44,154 nucleotides of DNA from Betaproteobacteria bacterium (GTDB lineage Bacteria; Pseudomonadota; Gammaproteobacteria; Burkholderiales; Thiobacillaceae), in NCBI GenBank assembly GCA_016234655.1, contig JACRAU010000026.1, positions 1-44,154 of the forward strand, read 5' to 3'. This document shows, one piece after another, positions 1 to 9,089 of the stretch; the first letter of the stretch is position 1; each line of letters begins with the position of its first letter. The notes under the pieces were generated by a model that saw only the letters and a list, made by a program, of their open reading frames with translations, was not told the origin of the DNA and searched no databases. A program made the position numbers and the translations under genes.

Positions 1-1
1 A

Positions 2-1864
2 TACCAAGGCATGGATCGCTTCGCCGCGCGCAAGCAGATCTGCGCCGACCTCGAAGCCGCCGGCCTGTTCATCAAGGCCGACAAGCACAAACTGAAAGTG
101 CCGCGCGGCGACCGCACCGGCGTGGTGATCGAGCCGATGCTGACCGACCAATGGTTCGTCGCCATGAGCAAGGCGGGCCCCGAAGGTAAATCCATCACCG
201 AGCAAGCGCTGGAATGCGTGAGCTCCGGTGAGATCAGGTTCCACCCCGAGAACTGGGTCAATACCTACAACCAGTGGCTGAACAACATCCAGGACTGGTG
301 CATCTCGCGTCAACTGTGGTGGGGTCACCAGATTCCCGCGTGGTACGGCGTGAACGGCGAAGTGTTCGTCGCGCGCGACGAAGCCGAAGCGCGCAAGCTC
401 GCCGACAAGGCCGGTTACGCTGGTCAGCTCGACCGCGACAACGACGTACTCGACACCTGGTTCTCCTCCGCGCTGTGGCCGTTCTCCACGCTCGACTGGG
501 AGATGGGCAAGCCCTTCGATGCGCAGAACCAGTTCGTGCAGCAATACCTGCCCTCCTCCGTGCTGGTCACCGGCTTCGACATCATCTTCTTCTGGGTCGC
601 CCGCATGGTGATGATGTCGCTGCACTTCACCGGCAAGGTGCCCTTCCGCGAGGTCTACGTCACCGGCCTGGTGCGCGATGCGCACGGCAACAAGATGTCC
701 AAGTCCAAGGGCAACGTGCTCGACCCCATCGACCTGATCGACGGCATTGCGTTGGGCGATCTGGTCGCCAAGCGCACCACCGGCCTGATGAACCCCAAGG
801 ACGCGAGCAAGATCGAGAAGGCCACGCGCAAGGAATTCGTCGAGGGCATTCCCAGCTTCGGCACCGATGCCCTGCGCTTCACCTTCGCCAGCCTCGCCAC
901 CCACGGCCGCGACATCAAGTTCGACCTCGCACGCTGCGAGGGTTATCGCAACTTCTGCAACAAGCTGTGGAACGCCACCCGCTTCGTGCTGATGAACTGC
1001 GAAGGCCAGGATGTCGGCCAGGATGAAGCGTTACCTCTCGAATACAGCTTCGTCGACCGCTGGATCATCGGTCGCCTGCAAGAGGCCGAGGCCGCCGTGC
1101 GCGAGGGCTTCGACCACTATCGTTTCGACATGGCCGCCCGCGCCATCTACGAATTCGTCTGGGACGAGTATTGCGATTGGTACCTGGAACTGGCCAAGGT
1201 GCAGATCGCCAACGGCTCGGAGGCCGCCCAACGTGCTACCCGCCGCACCCTGGTGCGGGTGCTCGAGGTGGTGCTGCGCCTGGCCCACCCGATCATCCCC
1301 TTCATCACCGAGGAGCTGTGGCAGACCGTGGCGCCGCTGGCCAATCAAAAGGGCACGAGCATCATGCTCGCCGCCTATCCGGCGCCCGATGCCGGCAAGG
1401 TCGACGCCGCGGCCAAGGCCGAGATGGCCACGCTCAAGGCCCTGATCAACGCCTGCCGCAACCTGCGCGGCGAGATGGGCCTGTCGCCGGCGCAGAAGGT
1501 GCCGCTGATCGTCGAGGGCGATGCCGAGCGCGTGGTCGTCTACGCGCCCTACATGCAGCTGCTCGCCCGGGTATCCGAGGTGCAGGCCGTGGCCACGCTG
1601 CCCGACAGCGATGCCCCGGTGGCGATCGAGGGCGATTGGCGCCTGATGCTCAAGGTCGAGATCGACCGTGGCGCCGAGATCGCGCGCCTGGACAAGGAGA
1701 TCGCCCGCCTCTCCGGCGAGATCGCCAAGGCCAATGCTAAACTGGCCAACAGCAGCTTCGTCGACAAGGCCCCGGCCGCGGTGGTGGAACAAGAGAAAAA
1801 ACGCTCGGCCGATTTCGTGGCTACTTTGGAGAAGGTGCAGGCGCAGCGAACGCGCCTAGGCTAG
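2..1864 (+). CDS. valS: Valyl-tRNA synthetase, 5'-truncated by window edge
   Basis: This is the C-terminal part, about 620 residues, of cytosolic valyl-tRNA synthetase, which charges tRNA-Val with valine. The reading frame is open from base 2, so the true start lies outside the window. Visible parts are the end of the editing/catalytic region with a [10 protein letters not shown] segment, the KMSKS loop encoded at 692-706 ([11 protein letters not shown]), the helical anticodon-binding region ([13 protein letters not shown]) and the C-terminal coiled coil typical of ValRS ([20 protein letters not shown]). It ends in TAG eight bases before the next gene. The family assignment is firm; only the missing 5' part limits it. 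Confidence 0.97.
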   Translation, partial: YQGMDRFAARKQICADLEAAGLFIKADKHKLKVPRGDRTGVVIEPMLTDQWFVAMSKAGPEGKSITEQALECVSSGEIRFHPENWVNTYNQWLNNIQDWCISRQLWWGHQIPAWYGVNGEVFVARDEAEARKLADKAGYAGQLDRDNDVLDTWFSSALWPFSTLDWEMGKPFDAQNQFVQQYLPSSVLVTGFDIIFFWVARMVMMSLHFTGKVPFREVYVTGLVRDAHGNKMSKSKGNVLDPIDLIDGIALGDLVAKRTTGLMNPKDASKIEKATRKEFVEGIPSFGTDALRFTFASLATHGRDIKFDLARCEGYRNFCNKLWNATRFVLMNCEGQDVGQDEALPLEYSFVDRWIIGRLQEAEAAVREGFDHYRFDMAARAIYEFVWDEYCDWYLELAKVQIANGSEAAQRATRRTLVRVLEVVLRLAHPIIPFITEELWQTVAPLANQKGTSIMLAAYPAPDAGKVDAAAKAEMATLKALINACRNLRGEMGLSPAQKVPLIVEGDAERVVVYAPYMQLLARVSEVQAVATLPDSDAPVAIEGDWRLMLKVEIDRGAEIARLDKEIARLSGEIAKANAKLANSSFVDKAPAAVVEQEKKRSADFVATLEKVQAQRTRLG

Positions 1865-1872
1865 GGAGGTAA

Positions 1873-2241
1873 ATGGATATGCGCTGGTGGCGGGATATTC
1901 GGAAAGCCTTGGGCGACCGCCACTTCTGGGCGCTGTTCGGTTGGAGCCTGCTGGTCGTATGCGCCTTCGTCTATCTATTCTGGTTGGCGATACGTACGGC
2001 GGGAAAATTCTCCTTCGCCACTCCCGTGTTGTGCGGTGCCTCCGAAACCGAAGTCCGGATCATGGTGATGCTCTTGCTGGGGCCTTTCTTCGCCGTCAGC
2101 GTGTTGTCCGCCATCGGCGAGTTGTGGAATACCCTCAACCTGAGACGGCGTGGCCGGCAGGTCCGCTATACCGGCTTTATCGGCTATGCCGTGCTGAGCT
2201 TTTTCTTGGGCAATGCCATTTTGTTGGCCTTGAGTTGTTAA
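1873..2241 (+). CDS. Small three-helix membrane protein, unknown function
   Basis: I do not recognise this 122-residue protein. Three hydrophobic segments are visible at about residues 18-42, 62-83 and 99-121, joined by short polar loops; the loop before the third is basic (NLRRRGRQVR), which suggests it faces the cytoplasm. A strong ribosome binding site (GGGAGGT) sits just upstream of the ATG, and the gene begins eight bases after valS, so it is probably co-transcribed with it. No catalytic motif is apparent. Confidence 0.7.
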   Translation: MDMRWWRDIRKALGDRHFWALFGWSLLVVCAFVYLFWLAIRTAGKFSFATPVLCGASETEVRIMVMLLLGPFFAVSVLSAIGELWNTLNLRRRGRQVRYTGFIGYAVLSFFLGNAILLALSC

Positions 2242-2420
2242 GGCGAACCCCCGGGTTGGTATGCCCGTACTAGGCCAATTGACCGAGTTCTATAACTAAA
2301 GTGATAATCGGTCACCCTTTCCTGGGATATGCCGAATGCGCCTCATGGCGGACATCCGTTTCAGTGCCAGAATGTATTTGGCGCCTTTGTTGAGCGGCTA
2401 GTTATTCCCCGTTTCATTTC

Positions 2421-4034
2421 ATGATCCTCGACATCCTCTCGGTTGGTCTAGTCTTGGTCGGAGGTACCTGCCTGGCCTTCGCCTTGCCGCTCGCCAATGA
2501 GATTCGTACCGATCAGTTGGCCCAGCCCGGGCGCACCTGGGCCTTGCTGGCGCTGATGGTGGCCGGATTCATCGCCGGCTACATCGCCTTTGCCCTCATT
2601 CTTCTGCTCAGGCCGACATCCGGCACCGATGTCTTGCTGTCGATGATCCTGGCCGCCGGCGGTGCCTTCGTGTTGATCGTCATGCGCAAGAGCGCGTCGA
2701 CCGTGGGCGAGATCAAGCGTATCGCGGCGCTGGAACGGCACCGGGCCATGCATGACGATCTGACCGACCTGCCGAACCGGGTGTCGATTCGCGACCACAT
2801 CCGCAAGGCTGTGCAGCAGGCGGGCATGGCGGAGCAGCAGGTCGCCGTGCTGGTCATGGATGTCGATCGCTTCAAGGAGATCAACGACACCCTCGGCCAT
2901 CACATCGGCGATGTGGTGCTCAAGCAAATGGCCGAGCGCCTGCGTGCCACGCTGGGCGAGAAAGACGTGATCGCGCGCCAGGGCGGCGACGAATTCGTCG
3001 TCGTGCTGTCCGGCATGGGGCAGGGCGCGGCGGTATCGCTCTGCCAGCGCATCTTGCCGCGGATGGAGCCGGCGTTTCACGTCGATGGCCACAATCTGGT
3101 CGTGGGGCTCAGCATCGGCATCGCGGTCTACCCCGAGCACGGCAGCGATGCCGAGACCCTGTTGCAGCGAGCCGATGTCGCCATGTACGTCGCCAAGCGC
3201 AGCAATGGCGGCTATGCCGTCTACGACCCGAAACAGGACACCTACACGCTGAGCCGCCTGACCATGGGCGCGCAAATGCGCGATGCGATCAAAAACGGCG
3301 AGATGGTCCTGCACTATCAACCCAAGATAGACATCCCAACCGGCCAGGTCATCTCGGTCGAGGCGCTGGTGCGCTGGAACCGGCCGGGGCACGGCTTGGT
3401 ATCGCCGGAGGAATTCATCCCGCTGGCCGAGGAGACCGGCCTGATCCGACCGCTGACGACGCACGTGTTGAATGCCGCACTGTGCCAGGCCGAGGACTGG
3501 CGCAACGAGGGCGTCGATATCGAGATGGCGGTGAACATCTCGACCAAGAGTTTCTGGGACGACGACTTCGTCGACATGGTGCAGCAGACCTTGCTGCGCA
3601 CGCATACCCCGCCCTCGCGCCTTACCTTGGAGATCACCGAGAGCAGCCTGATGGAAGACCCGGTGCGCGCCTACGAGATCATCTCCGAGCTCAGCACGCT
3701 GGGCGTGCAATTCTCCATCGACGATTTCGGCACCGGCTATTCCTCGCTGGCCTATCTGAAGCAATTGCCGGCGGGCAAGATCAAGATCGACAAGTCTTTC
3801 GTGATGGACATGACCACCGACGAAAACGACGCGGTCATCGTGCGCGCGATCATCGACCTCGCGCACAACATGGGCCGCGAGGTCGTGGCCGAGGGGGTCG
3901 AGTCGAAAGACGCCTACGACCTGTTGGAGATACTGGGCTGCAACTTCGGCCAGGGCTTCCACATCTGCCGGCCGCTGCCCGCCGCCGACATCGGCACCTG
4001 GCTCAAAGAAGGCTGGTGCCCGGTTTCACGCTAG
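2421..4034 (+). CDS. Membrane GGDEF-EAL cyclic di-GMP turnover protein
   Basis: A 537-residue protein with three N-terminal hydrophobic segments (about residues 2-22, 40-63 and 68-88) and no large sensor domain, followed by GGDEF and EAL domains. The diguanylate cyclase signature is intact (GGDEF, residues 188-192), while the usual RxxD inhibitory site just upstream reads GEKD, so product inhibition may be lost. The phosphodiesterase domain has EAL at 314-316, IDDFGTGYSS, KIDKSF and AEGVES, so both activities are possible. It stands alone after a roughly 180-base gap and converges on moaE, whose stop codon overlaps its 3' end. No clear Shine-Dalgarno precedes the ATG. Confidence 0.93.
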   Translation: MILDILSVGLVLVGGTCLAFALPLANEIRTDQLAQPGRTWALLALMVAGFIAGYIAFALILLLRPTSGTDVLLSMILAAGGAFVLIVMRKSASTVGEIKRIAALERHRAMHDDLTDLPNRVSIRDHIRKAVQQAGMAEQQVAVLVMDVDRFKEINDTLGHHIGDVVLKQMAERLRATLGEKDVIARQGGDEFVVVLSGMGQGAAVSLCQRILPRMEPAFHVDGHNLVVGLSIGIAVYPEHGSDAETLLQRADVAMYVAKRSNGGYAVYDPKQDTYTLSRLTMGAQMRDAIKNGEMVLHYQPKIDIPTGQVISVEALVRWNRPGHGLVSPEEFIPLAEETGLIRPLTTHVLNAALCQAEDWRNEGVDIEMAVNISTKSFWDDDFVDMVQQTLLRTHTPPSRLTLEITESSLMEDPVRAYEIISELSTLGVQFSIDDFGTGYSSLAYLKQLPAGKIKIDKSFVMDMTTDENDAVIVRAIIDLAHNMGREVVAEGVESKDAYDLLEILGCNFGQGFHICRPLPAADIGTWLKEGWCPVSR

Positions 4035-4489
4035 CCTTTGTTTTGCCAACGCGCGGCCGCCGCATCGTCCGATTCCCGCGCTTCCACCCAGCGCTCGCCG
4101 TCCGGCGTGGCCTCTTTCTTCCAGAACGGCGCCCGGGTTTTCAAATAATCCATGATGAACTCGCAGGCGGCGAAGGCGTCCTGCCGATGGCCTGAGGCCA
4201 CGGCCACCAGCACGATGGGCTCGGTCGGCTTCATCTCGCCGACGCGGTGGATCACCGTGCAGTCGAGCATGTCCCAACGGCCCTTGGCCTCGTCGACGAT
4301 TTTGGCCAGCGCCCTCTCGGTCATGCCGGGGTAGTGCTCCAGCGTCAGCGTGGCGATGCCATCGCCTTCGTTCACGTCGCGCACCAGGCCGAGGAATGCC
4401 GCCACCGCCCCGACCTTGGGGTTGGCGGCGTAAAGCGCGGCGACCTCGGCGTTGAGGTCGAAGGGGGCGGTCTGGACTTGTATCTTCAT
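4031..4489 (-). CDS. moaE: Molybdopterin synthase catalytic (large) subunit MoaE
   Basis: MoaE carries out sulfur transfer to precursor Z (cPMP) together with thiocarboxylated MoaD, giving molybdopterin in the cytoplasm. The start is taken at MKIQVQTAPF; a longer reading from 4525 would run into the inverted repeat at 4506-4568 and is unlikely. Family features include AFLGLVRD near the N-terminus, TLEHYPGM, VIHRVGEMKPTE and the C-terminal KTRAPFWKKE, which carries the conserved catalytic lysines. At 152 residues the length is normal. It is last in a leftward mobB-moeA-moaD-moaE series, but a perfect hairpin separates it from moaD and could change its expression relative to moaD. Confidence 0.95.
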   Translation of the reverse strand: MKIQVQTAPFDLNAEVAALYAANPKVGAVAAFLGLVRDVNEGDGIATLTLEHYPGMTERALAKIVDEAKGRWDMLDCTVIHRVGEMKPTEPIVLVAVASGHRQDAFAACEFIMDYLKTRAPFWKKEATPDGERWVEARESDDAAAARWQNKG

Positions 4490-4505
4490 CGACTTGCGCT
4501 TCCGT

Positions 4506-4568
4506 GTAGGGTGCGCTGTGCGCACCAGTCAATTGGAATATTTGGATGGTGCGCACAGCGCACCCTAC
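4506..4568. repeat. Perfect 22-bp inverted repeat between moaD and moaE
   Basis: The arms at 4506-4527 and 4547-4568 are exact reverse complements (GTAGGGTGCGCTGTGCGCAC plus CA) around a 19-base loop. The same outer sequence, GTAGGGTGCG/CACCCTAC, recurs as an imperfect hairpin at 26930-26978, which marks it as an interspersed repeat and not a gene-specific terminator. No T-run follows. Confidence 0.85.
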
Positions 4569-4570
4569 GG

Positions 4571-4831
4571 CTAGCCTCCTGTCACCGGCGGAAAAATCGC
4601 CACTTCGTCGCCGTCGTTCAACACGGCTTCCGGGCCGACCATGTCCTGATTCACCGCCAGGCGAAAGGCACGGCCCTCGGCTAGCTCGCTGGCCCAGTTG
4701 CCGCCGCGCGCGCGCAGCCAGGCAAGCAGGTCGTTCAGCGTTTTCACTTCGCTCGGCAGCGCGGCCGACTCCGAGCCGGTGCCGAATTGTTCGCGCAGGC
4801 GGGCGAAATAGAGCAGGGTAACTCGCATCAT
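4571..4831 (-). CDS. moaD: Molybdopterin synthase sulfur carrier subunit MoaD
   Basis: A ubiquitin-fold sulfur carrier of 86 residues ending in the diagnostic Gly-Gly (PPVTGG), which is adenylated and converted to a thiocarboxylate before donating sulfur in MoaE. The N-terminus reads MMRVTLLYFARLREQFG, typical of MoaD. The first ATG (4831-4829) overlaps the moeA stop as ATGA, which favours translational coupling; the next ATG, at 4828, is an equally acceptable start. A much longer open reading upstream is only the shadow of moeA. Confidence 0.95.
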   Translation of the reverse strand: MMRVTLLYFARLREQFGTGSESAALPSEVKTLNDLLAWLRARGGNWASELAEGRAFRLAVNQDMVGPEAVLNDGDEVAIFPPVTGG

Positions 4832-6030
4832 TTCAGCAGCTCCGAAAGCGGCCAAAAGCGCACATCGTCGCCCTCGTGCACGCTGTGGCCGGCCTCGATG
4901 TCGACCAGGCCGTCGGCCCAAGCGGCCGAGGTGAGCACGCCCGAACTCTGGTTGGGGTAGAGCACGGCGCGGCCGCCTTCGATCTTGCCGCGCAGAAACT
5001 CGCGCCGTTGGCCCGGCCGCTTCCAGTCGAACGCCGCCGGTACGCTGAAGCTCAGTGCATCGGTGTTCGCCGCGCCCATGCGCGCGAGCAAGAAGGGCCG
5101 CACGAACAGGCAGAACACCACGAAGGCCGACACCGGGTTGCCCGGCAGGCCGAGGAAGTCACTGTCCGCCCCAGGAATTTTATTCAGGCGGCCGTAGACC
5201 AGCGGTTTGCCCGGCTTCATCGCCACCTTCCACATCTCGATGCGGCCCAGCTTTTCCACCGCCGCCTTGACGTGATCCTCCTCGCCGACCGAGACGCCGC
5301 CGCTGGTGAGCACCACGTCGGCGTGGCGGGTGGCCTGTTCCAGCGCGTTCACCGTGGCGTCGAATTTGTCGGCCACGATGCCGAGGTCCCGCACCTCGCA
5401 GCCCAGGCCTTGCAGCAGGGCGAGCAGCATGGCGCGGTTGGAGTTGTAGATCTGGCCGGCTTTCAGCGGATGGCCGGGCAGCACGATTTCATCCCCGGTG
5501 AAGAACAGCGCCACCCTCAGCCGGCGATGCACGGTGAGTTCGGTCGCGCCGACCGAGGCGGCGACGCCGAGCCGGGCTGCGGTGAGCCGCTCGCCGGCAT
5601 GCAGCACGGTCTGGCCATCGGCGATGTCCTCGCCAGCGCGGCGGATGTTCGCGCCCAGCTTGGGTGCCGTGGCGATGCGCACGCGGTCGTCGCGGGTCTC
5701 GCAGTCTTCCTGCATCACCACGGTGTCGGCGCCTTCGGGGATGGGCGCGCCGGTGAAGATGCGGGCGGCGGTGCCGAGGGTCAGCGGCTGGCCGACTTGA
5801 CCGGCCGGGATGCGCTGGGCTACGTGCAGCCATTTGTCCGCCGCCCAGTCGGCCATGCGCAGGGCGTAGCCGTCCATGGCGCTGTTGTCGAGCGGCGGCA
5901 CCGTCACCTCGGCGATCAGCGGCTCGGCCAGCACGCGGTTCAGCGCCGCGTCGGCGGCGATAGCCTCGGTCTCGATCAGCGGGCGGGCGTGCTCCAAGAG
6001 CTTGGCCCGCGCCTCGTCTACGCTCAGCAT
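4828..6030 (-). CDS. moeA: Molybdopterin molybdenumtransferase MoeA
   Basis: A 400-residue enzyme that inserts molybdate into adenylylated molybdopterin. The start at MLSVDEARAKLLEHA matches the usual MoeA N-terminus; the frame is open further upstream but that part lies inside mobB. Family motifs include DNSAMDGYA, RIFTGAPIPEGADTVVMQED, the GGVSVGEEDHV segment of the MPT-binding domain, KPGKPLVYG and LPGNPVSAFV. The mobB stop (6024-6026) lies within the first codons of moeA, and moaD begins at its stop, so mobB-moeA-moaD are tightly coupled. Confidence 0.96.
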   Translation of the reverse strand: MLSVDEARAKLLEHARPLIETEAIAADAALNRVLAEPLIAEVTVPPLDNSAMDGYALRMADWAADKWLHVAQRIPAGQVGQPLTLGTAARIFTGAPIPEGADTVVMQEDCETRDDRVRIATAPKLGANIRRAGEDIADGQTVLHAGERLTAARLGVAASVGATELTVHRRLRVALFFTGDEIVLPGHPLKAGQIYNSNRAMLLALLQGLGCEVRDLGIVADKFDATVNALEQATRHADVVLTSGGVSVGEEDHVKAAVEKLGRIEMWKVAMKPGKPLVYGRLNKIPGADSDFLGLPGNPVSAFVVFCLFVRPFLLARMGAANTDALSFSVPAAFDWKRPGQRREFLRGKIEGGRAVLYPNQSSGVLTSAAWADGLVDIEAGHSVHEGDDVRFWPLSELLK

Positions 6031-6536
6031 GTCGGTTTTCCTTCTATCTGCAATGTATCCAGGATGAAGCGGCCGATGGCCGCGACATCGTTCAAGTCGA
6101 TATGGCGAATGCTCGCCGGCGCCACGTCCGAGGCCACGGCCAGGATGTGCGGGTCTTCCGCATGCAGCCAGGGCTTGGCATTGGCGCTGCGCCAGACCTC
6201 CAGCTTGGGCAGCTCGGCCCGCTTGAAGCCCTCCACCAGCACCAGGTCGCAAGGCGACAGCCGGGCGATGTGGTCGGCGAGGCTGGGTTCCGCCGCGCCG
6301 CGCAGCTCGTGCATCACCGCCCAGCGATAGGGCGAGCTGATCAGCACCTCATAGGCCCCGGCCTCGCGGTGGCGCCAGCTGTCCTTGCCCGGCACGTCCA
6401 GCTCGAAGTCGTGGTGGCTCTGCTTGATCACCGCCACCTTCAGGCCCTGAGCCGCAAACCAGGGCAATAGCCGCTCGATCAGCGTGGTCTTGCCGCTGCC
6501 GCTATAGCCGACGATGCCAAAGGCGCGCATGAGCAT
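6024..6536 (-). CDS. mobB: Molybdopterin-guanine dinucleotide biosynthesis adapter MobB
   Basis: A P-loop GTPase-like accessory protein of 170 residues thought to help MobA form the guanine dinucleotide cofactor. The Walker A motif is GYSGSGKTT at residues 10-18, followed by KVAVIKQSHHDFELDVPGKDS and the DLVLVEGFK segment typical of MobB. Two close starts are possible (MLMRAFG at 6536 or MRAFG at 6530). It is the first gene of the leftward cofactor operon, and its start is about 35 bases from the ModE-like palindrome. mobA itself is not in the window. Confidence 0.93.
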   Translation of the reverse strand: MLMRAFGIVGYSGSGKTTLIERLLPWFAAQGLKVAVIKQSHHDFELDVPGKDSWRHREAGAYEVLISSPYRWAVMHELRGAAEPSLADHIARLSPCDLVLVEGFKRAELPKLEVWRSANAKPWLHAEDPHILAVASDVAPASIRHIDLNDVAAIGRFILDTLQIEGKPTC

Positions 6537-6571
6537 TTTATTTACGACTTCCTTGTCTTGAATACTGGGGT

Positions 6572-6594
6572 GTTATATTCTGTCAGATATAACG
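6572..6594. promoter_or_regulatory. ModE-like molybdate-responsive operator between mobB and moaA
   Basis: The sequence GTTATATT-N7-ATATAACG is a near-perfect 23-base palindrome in the 74-base divergent gap between mobB and moaA. As I recall it, the ModE operator of the E. coli modABC promoter reads GTTATATT-N7-ACATAACG, so spacing and half-sites match with one base changed. The location between two molybdenum cofactor transcription units supports the reading. No modE gene is in the window. Confidence 0.72.
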
Positions 6595-6610
6595 CTCAAT
6601 TTCTACGCAC

Positions 6611-7588
6611 ATGAGTGAACTGATCGACCCCTTCGGCCGGCGCATCGAATACCTCCGCATCTCGGTGACGGATCGTTGCGACCTGCGCTGCAAATACTGC
6701 ATCCCGGAGGGCTTCACCGACTTCGAAGAACCCGACAACTGGCTCTCCTTCGACGAGATGGAACGCCTGGTGCGCCTGTTCGCCCGGCTCGGCCTCAAGC
6801 GCGTGCGCCTCACCGGCGGCGAGCCGCTCTTGCGCCGCAACGTCAGCGAGCTGGCCGGCCGCATCGCCGCCGTGCCCGGCATCGAAGACCTGTCGCTGTC
6901 GACCAATGCCACCCAATTGGAAAAACACGCGGTCGCGCTCAAGGCCGCGGGCGTCAGCCGGCTCAACGTTAGCCTGGATTCGCTGCGGCCCGAGCGCGTC
7001 GAGCGCATCAACGGCCGGCCGGTGCTGGACAAGATTCTGGCCGGCATTGCGGCGGCCAAGGAAGCCGGCTTCGCCCCGATCAAGATCAACATGGTCGCGC
7101 TCGAAGGCGACAACGACGACGAGATCGACGCCATGGTCGCCTGGTGCATGGAGCAAGGTTTCATCCTGCGCCTGATCGAAAACATGCCCATGGGCGACAC
7201 CGGCCGCAAGGTGCGCTATCTCGATTTGCAGCCGGTAAAAGAGCAAATCCGCCAGCGCTTCGGCCTGGTCGAAACCGTGCTGCCCGGCGGCGGCCCGGCC
7301 CGCTACCTGGGCACGCCGGACGGCCGCTTCACCGTCGGCTTCATCACCCCCATCTCCCAGCACTTCTGCGCCACCTGCAACCGCGTGCGGCTCACTGTCG
7401 ACGGCGTGCTGCACCTGTGCCTGGGCCAGGAAGACCGCTTCGACCTGCGCTCGCTATTGCGCAGCGGCGCGACCGACGACGACATCGTCCGGACGATTTT
7501 GAATGCGGTGGCCAAGAAACCCGAACGCCACGAATTCCGCGAACAGCCGCAAAAGCTGGTGCGGTTCATGAGCATGACCGGCGGCTGA
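6611..7588 (+). CDS. moaA: GTP 3',8-cyclase MoaA (radical SAM)
   Basis: The first step of molybdopterin synthesis: radical cyclisation of GTP to 3',8-cyclo-7,8-dihydro-GTP. The N-terminal radical SAM cluster motif is C23-x3-C27-x2-C30 (DRCDLRCKYC), followed by LTGGEPLLR, which contacts SAM. The second [4Fe-4S] cluster is bound by C253, C256 and C270 (FCATCNRVRL...LHLC). The C-terminus ends in Gly-Gly (MSMTGG), as is typical and functionally needed. Its 325 residues are the usual length. It is transcribed away from mobB with the ModE-like site between them. It is the only radical SAM protein in the window. Confidence 0.97.
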   Translation: MSELIDPFGRRIEYLRISVTDRCDLRCKYCIPEGFTDFEEPDNWLSFDEMERLVRLFARLGLKRVRLTGGEPLLRRNVSELAGRIAAVPGIEDLSLSTNATQLEKHAVALKAAGVSRLNVSLDSLRPERVERINGRPVLDKILAGIAAAKEAGFAPIKINMVALEGDNDDEIDAMVAWCMEQGFILRLIENMPMGDTGRKVRYLDLQPVKEQIRQRFGLVETVLPGGGPARYLGTPDGRFTVGFITPISQHFCATCNRVRLTVDGVLHLCLGQEDRFDLRSLLRSGATDDDIVRTILNAVAKKPERHEFREQPQKLVRFMSMTGG

Positions 7589-7604
7589 ACTGCCGTGGGG
7601 AGAA

Positions 7605-7628
7605 GGCCGGGCGCGAACGCGCCCGGCC
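7605..7628. terminator. GC-rich hairpin between convergent moaA and cytochrome-like gene
   Basis: GGCCGGGCGCG-AA-CGCGCCCGGCC is a perfect 11-bp stem with a two-base loop, 17 bases after the moaA stop and 7 bases from the stop of the convergent gene. There is no U-run, so it could act as a bidirectional transcription or processing barrier but is not a textbook intrinsic terminator. Confidence 0.5.
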
Positions 7629-7634
7629 GATGGC

Positions 7635-9089
7635 TTACTGGGCGTGGCCCAGCAAGAAGCTGAAGTTGGCGTTCTGCTTGGCGGTGGTTTGCGCGAAGCC
7701 GTGACAGCCGATGCAACTGCCGACCTTGTTCACCTGGAGATAGGTTTCCATCGTGGTGTTCGACAGATAGGTCGGGATGTTCGGGGTCACCGGCGGGAAG
7801 GTCTCGCTCGGCGCTTGCCACTGGGTGCTGACCAGCATGTAGTTGGCCCACACCGATCCGGCCAGTTTTTGTTGCCAGGCCGCATTCAGTTGCGCGGTGG
7901 TGCCGTAGATGTCCCAGCAGCGCACGACCTGGGTGCCGTATTTGCCGCCGTTGGCATATTTGGCGGCATAGGGCGGCTTGCCGGCCCAGGTGTAGTTCTG
8001 CTGTCCCTTTTGCTTGGCCGGCCCTTGGTTGCTGGTACAAGTGGTGCAGGCCGGATTGTAGAAGGCATAGCGGTCGTCTTTCACCGCCGGGGCCTTGCAA
8101 ATCCACTTATCCGGGTTGGCCGGCAACTGGGTCTGCGTCGGCGGCAGCGCATTGCCGGCGATGGGCGCGTTGTCCACGTGCTCGAAGGTGCCCCATATCC
8201 AGGCCGTGCCGTCCGTCGTCGTGCGCTCCATGATGTGCATGCCGACCAGGCCCAGCTTGGCCGGGATGCACATGGCCTGGCCGGTGTCGCTGTGCTCGGC
8301 GTCCACCGCGATCATGCCGTCGATCGTGTAGTAACGCTGTTGCGCCTTCGGGTCGCCGTCGACGATGCGCCAGGCCGTCTTCAACTCGATCGCGCCGACG
8401 CTGCCGCCGCTACGCGTGGCGGGGTCTTTGTAATAGCCCTGCGGGAAGCCGACGGTCTTCTTCGCGGCGGCGAACACCTGCTGGCCGGCCTTTGTTTGCA
8501 GGCCGTTGCCGACGATGTAGGACTGCTCCAGCGGATTGAGGCGCACGTCGTAGACCACGAAGTTCAGGTTGCGGTCGATCAGCGGCATGTCGGTGAACGG
8601 CTCCAGGAACTCGCCGATGGACTTGCCGGCCGCCTTCTTGATCTTCGAGGTCATGGCGAACACCGGCAGGCCCTTGCTGTTGGGACAGGCCGCCGTGCCG
8701 CCGCCGAACACTTGGCCCGGCGTGCTATAGGCGCTCCAAACCCGGGGCGCGCCCTGCGTGCTCTTGTCGGTGATCGAGTTGCTCAGCGGCTTGCCGCCCG
8801 CGCCGGCCGGCCAGTTCAGCGCGACGAAGGCCTGCCAGGAGAAGTTGTCGAACGGCGGCTGCCCGGTCGGGATCAGGCCCTTGTAGCCATTACCCGGAAA
8901 ATCCTTGGGCAGGCTGATGTCGTTGGGCAAGGTCGAACAGAGCTGGCCGGCATTGCCGCTGGCGCAAAATATCGGCGTTGGCGCCGGTATCGGCTTGGGC
9001 GCGTCGGCCGCCATGCTCGGTTGATAGATCAAGCCGGCGGCGAGAACGCCGGCGGCGAAGTAGGCATGGCGGTGCTTGGACAGTGACAT
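7635..9089 (-). CDS. Secreted protein with one c-type heme motif
   Basis: A 484-residue protein with a signal peptide (cleavage probably after SMAADA, about residue 29) and a single CxxCH (C459-I-G-C462-H463) close to the C-terminus, so it is probably periplasmic with one covalently bound heme. The large middle part is rich in aromatic residues and Gly and contains two further Cys pairs (ACTTC; CASG...QLC), but I recognise no enzyme family in it. It is last in a leftward series after a histidine phosphatase, across a 432-base gap. It could be a specialised cytochrome or an oxidoreductase whose catalytic fold I cannot name. Confidence 0.72.
   Translation of the reverse strand: MSLSKHRHAYFAAGVLAAGLIYQPSMAADAPKPIPAPTPIFCASGNAGQLCSTLPNDISLPKDFPGNGYKGLIPTGQPPFDNFSWQAFVALNWPAGAGGKPLSNSITDKSTQGAPRVWSAYSTPGQVFGGGTAACPNSKGLPVFAMTSKIKKAAGKSIGEFLEPFTDMPLIDRNLNFVVYDVRLNPLEQSYIVGNGLQTKAGQQVFAAAKKTVGFPQGYYKDPATRSGGSVGAIELKTAWRIVDGDPKAQQRYYTIDGMIAVDAEHSDTGQAMCIPAKLGLVGMHIMERTTTDGTAWIWGTFEHVDNAPIAGNALPPTQTQLPANPDKWICKAPAVKDDRYAFYNPACTTCTSNQGPAKQKGQQNYTWAGKPPYAAKYANGGKYGTQVVRCWDIYGTTAQLNAAWQQKLAGSVWANYMLVSTQWQAPSETFPPVTPNIPTYLSNTTMETYLQVNKVGSCIGCHGFAQTTAKQNANFSFLLGHAQ

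Noticed and set aside
2448..3962. Minus-strand open frame of 504 codons
   Set aside because: It is the shadow of the GGDEF-EAL gene, with no motif, no RBS and His/Arg/Asp-skewed composition.
6611..7588. MoaA as the activating enzyme for the glycyl radical domain
   Set aside because: It carries the second C-terminal cluster and terminal Gly-Gly specific to MoaA and lies in a molybdopterin locus; activases lack these features.
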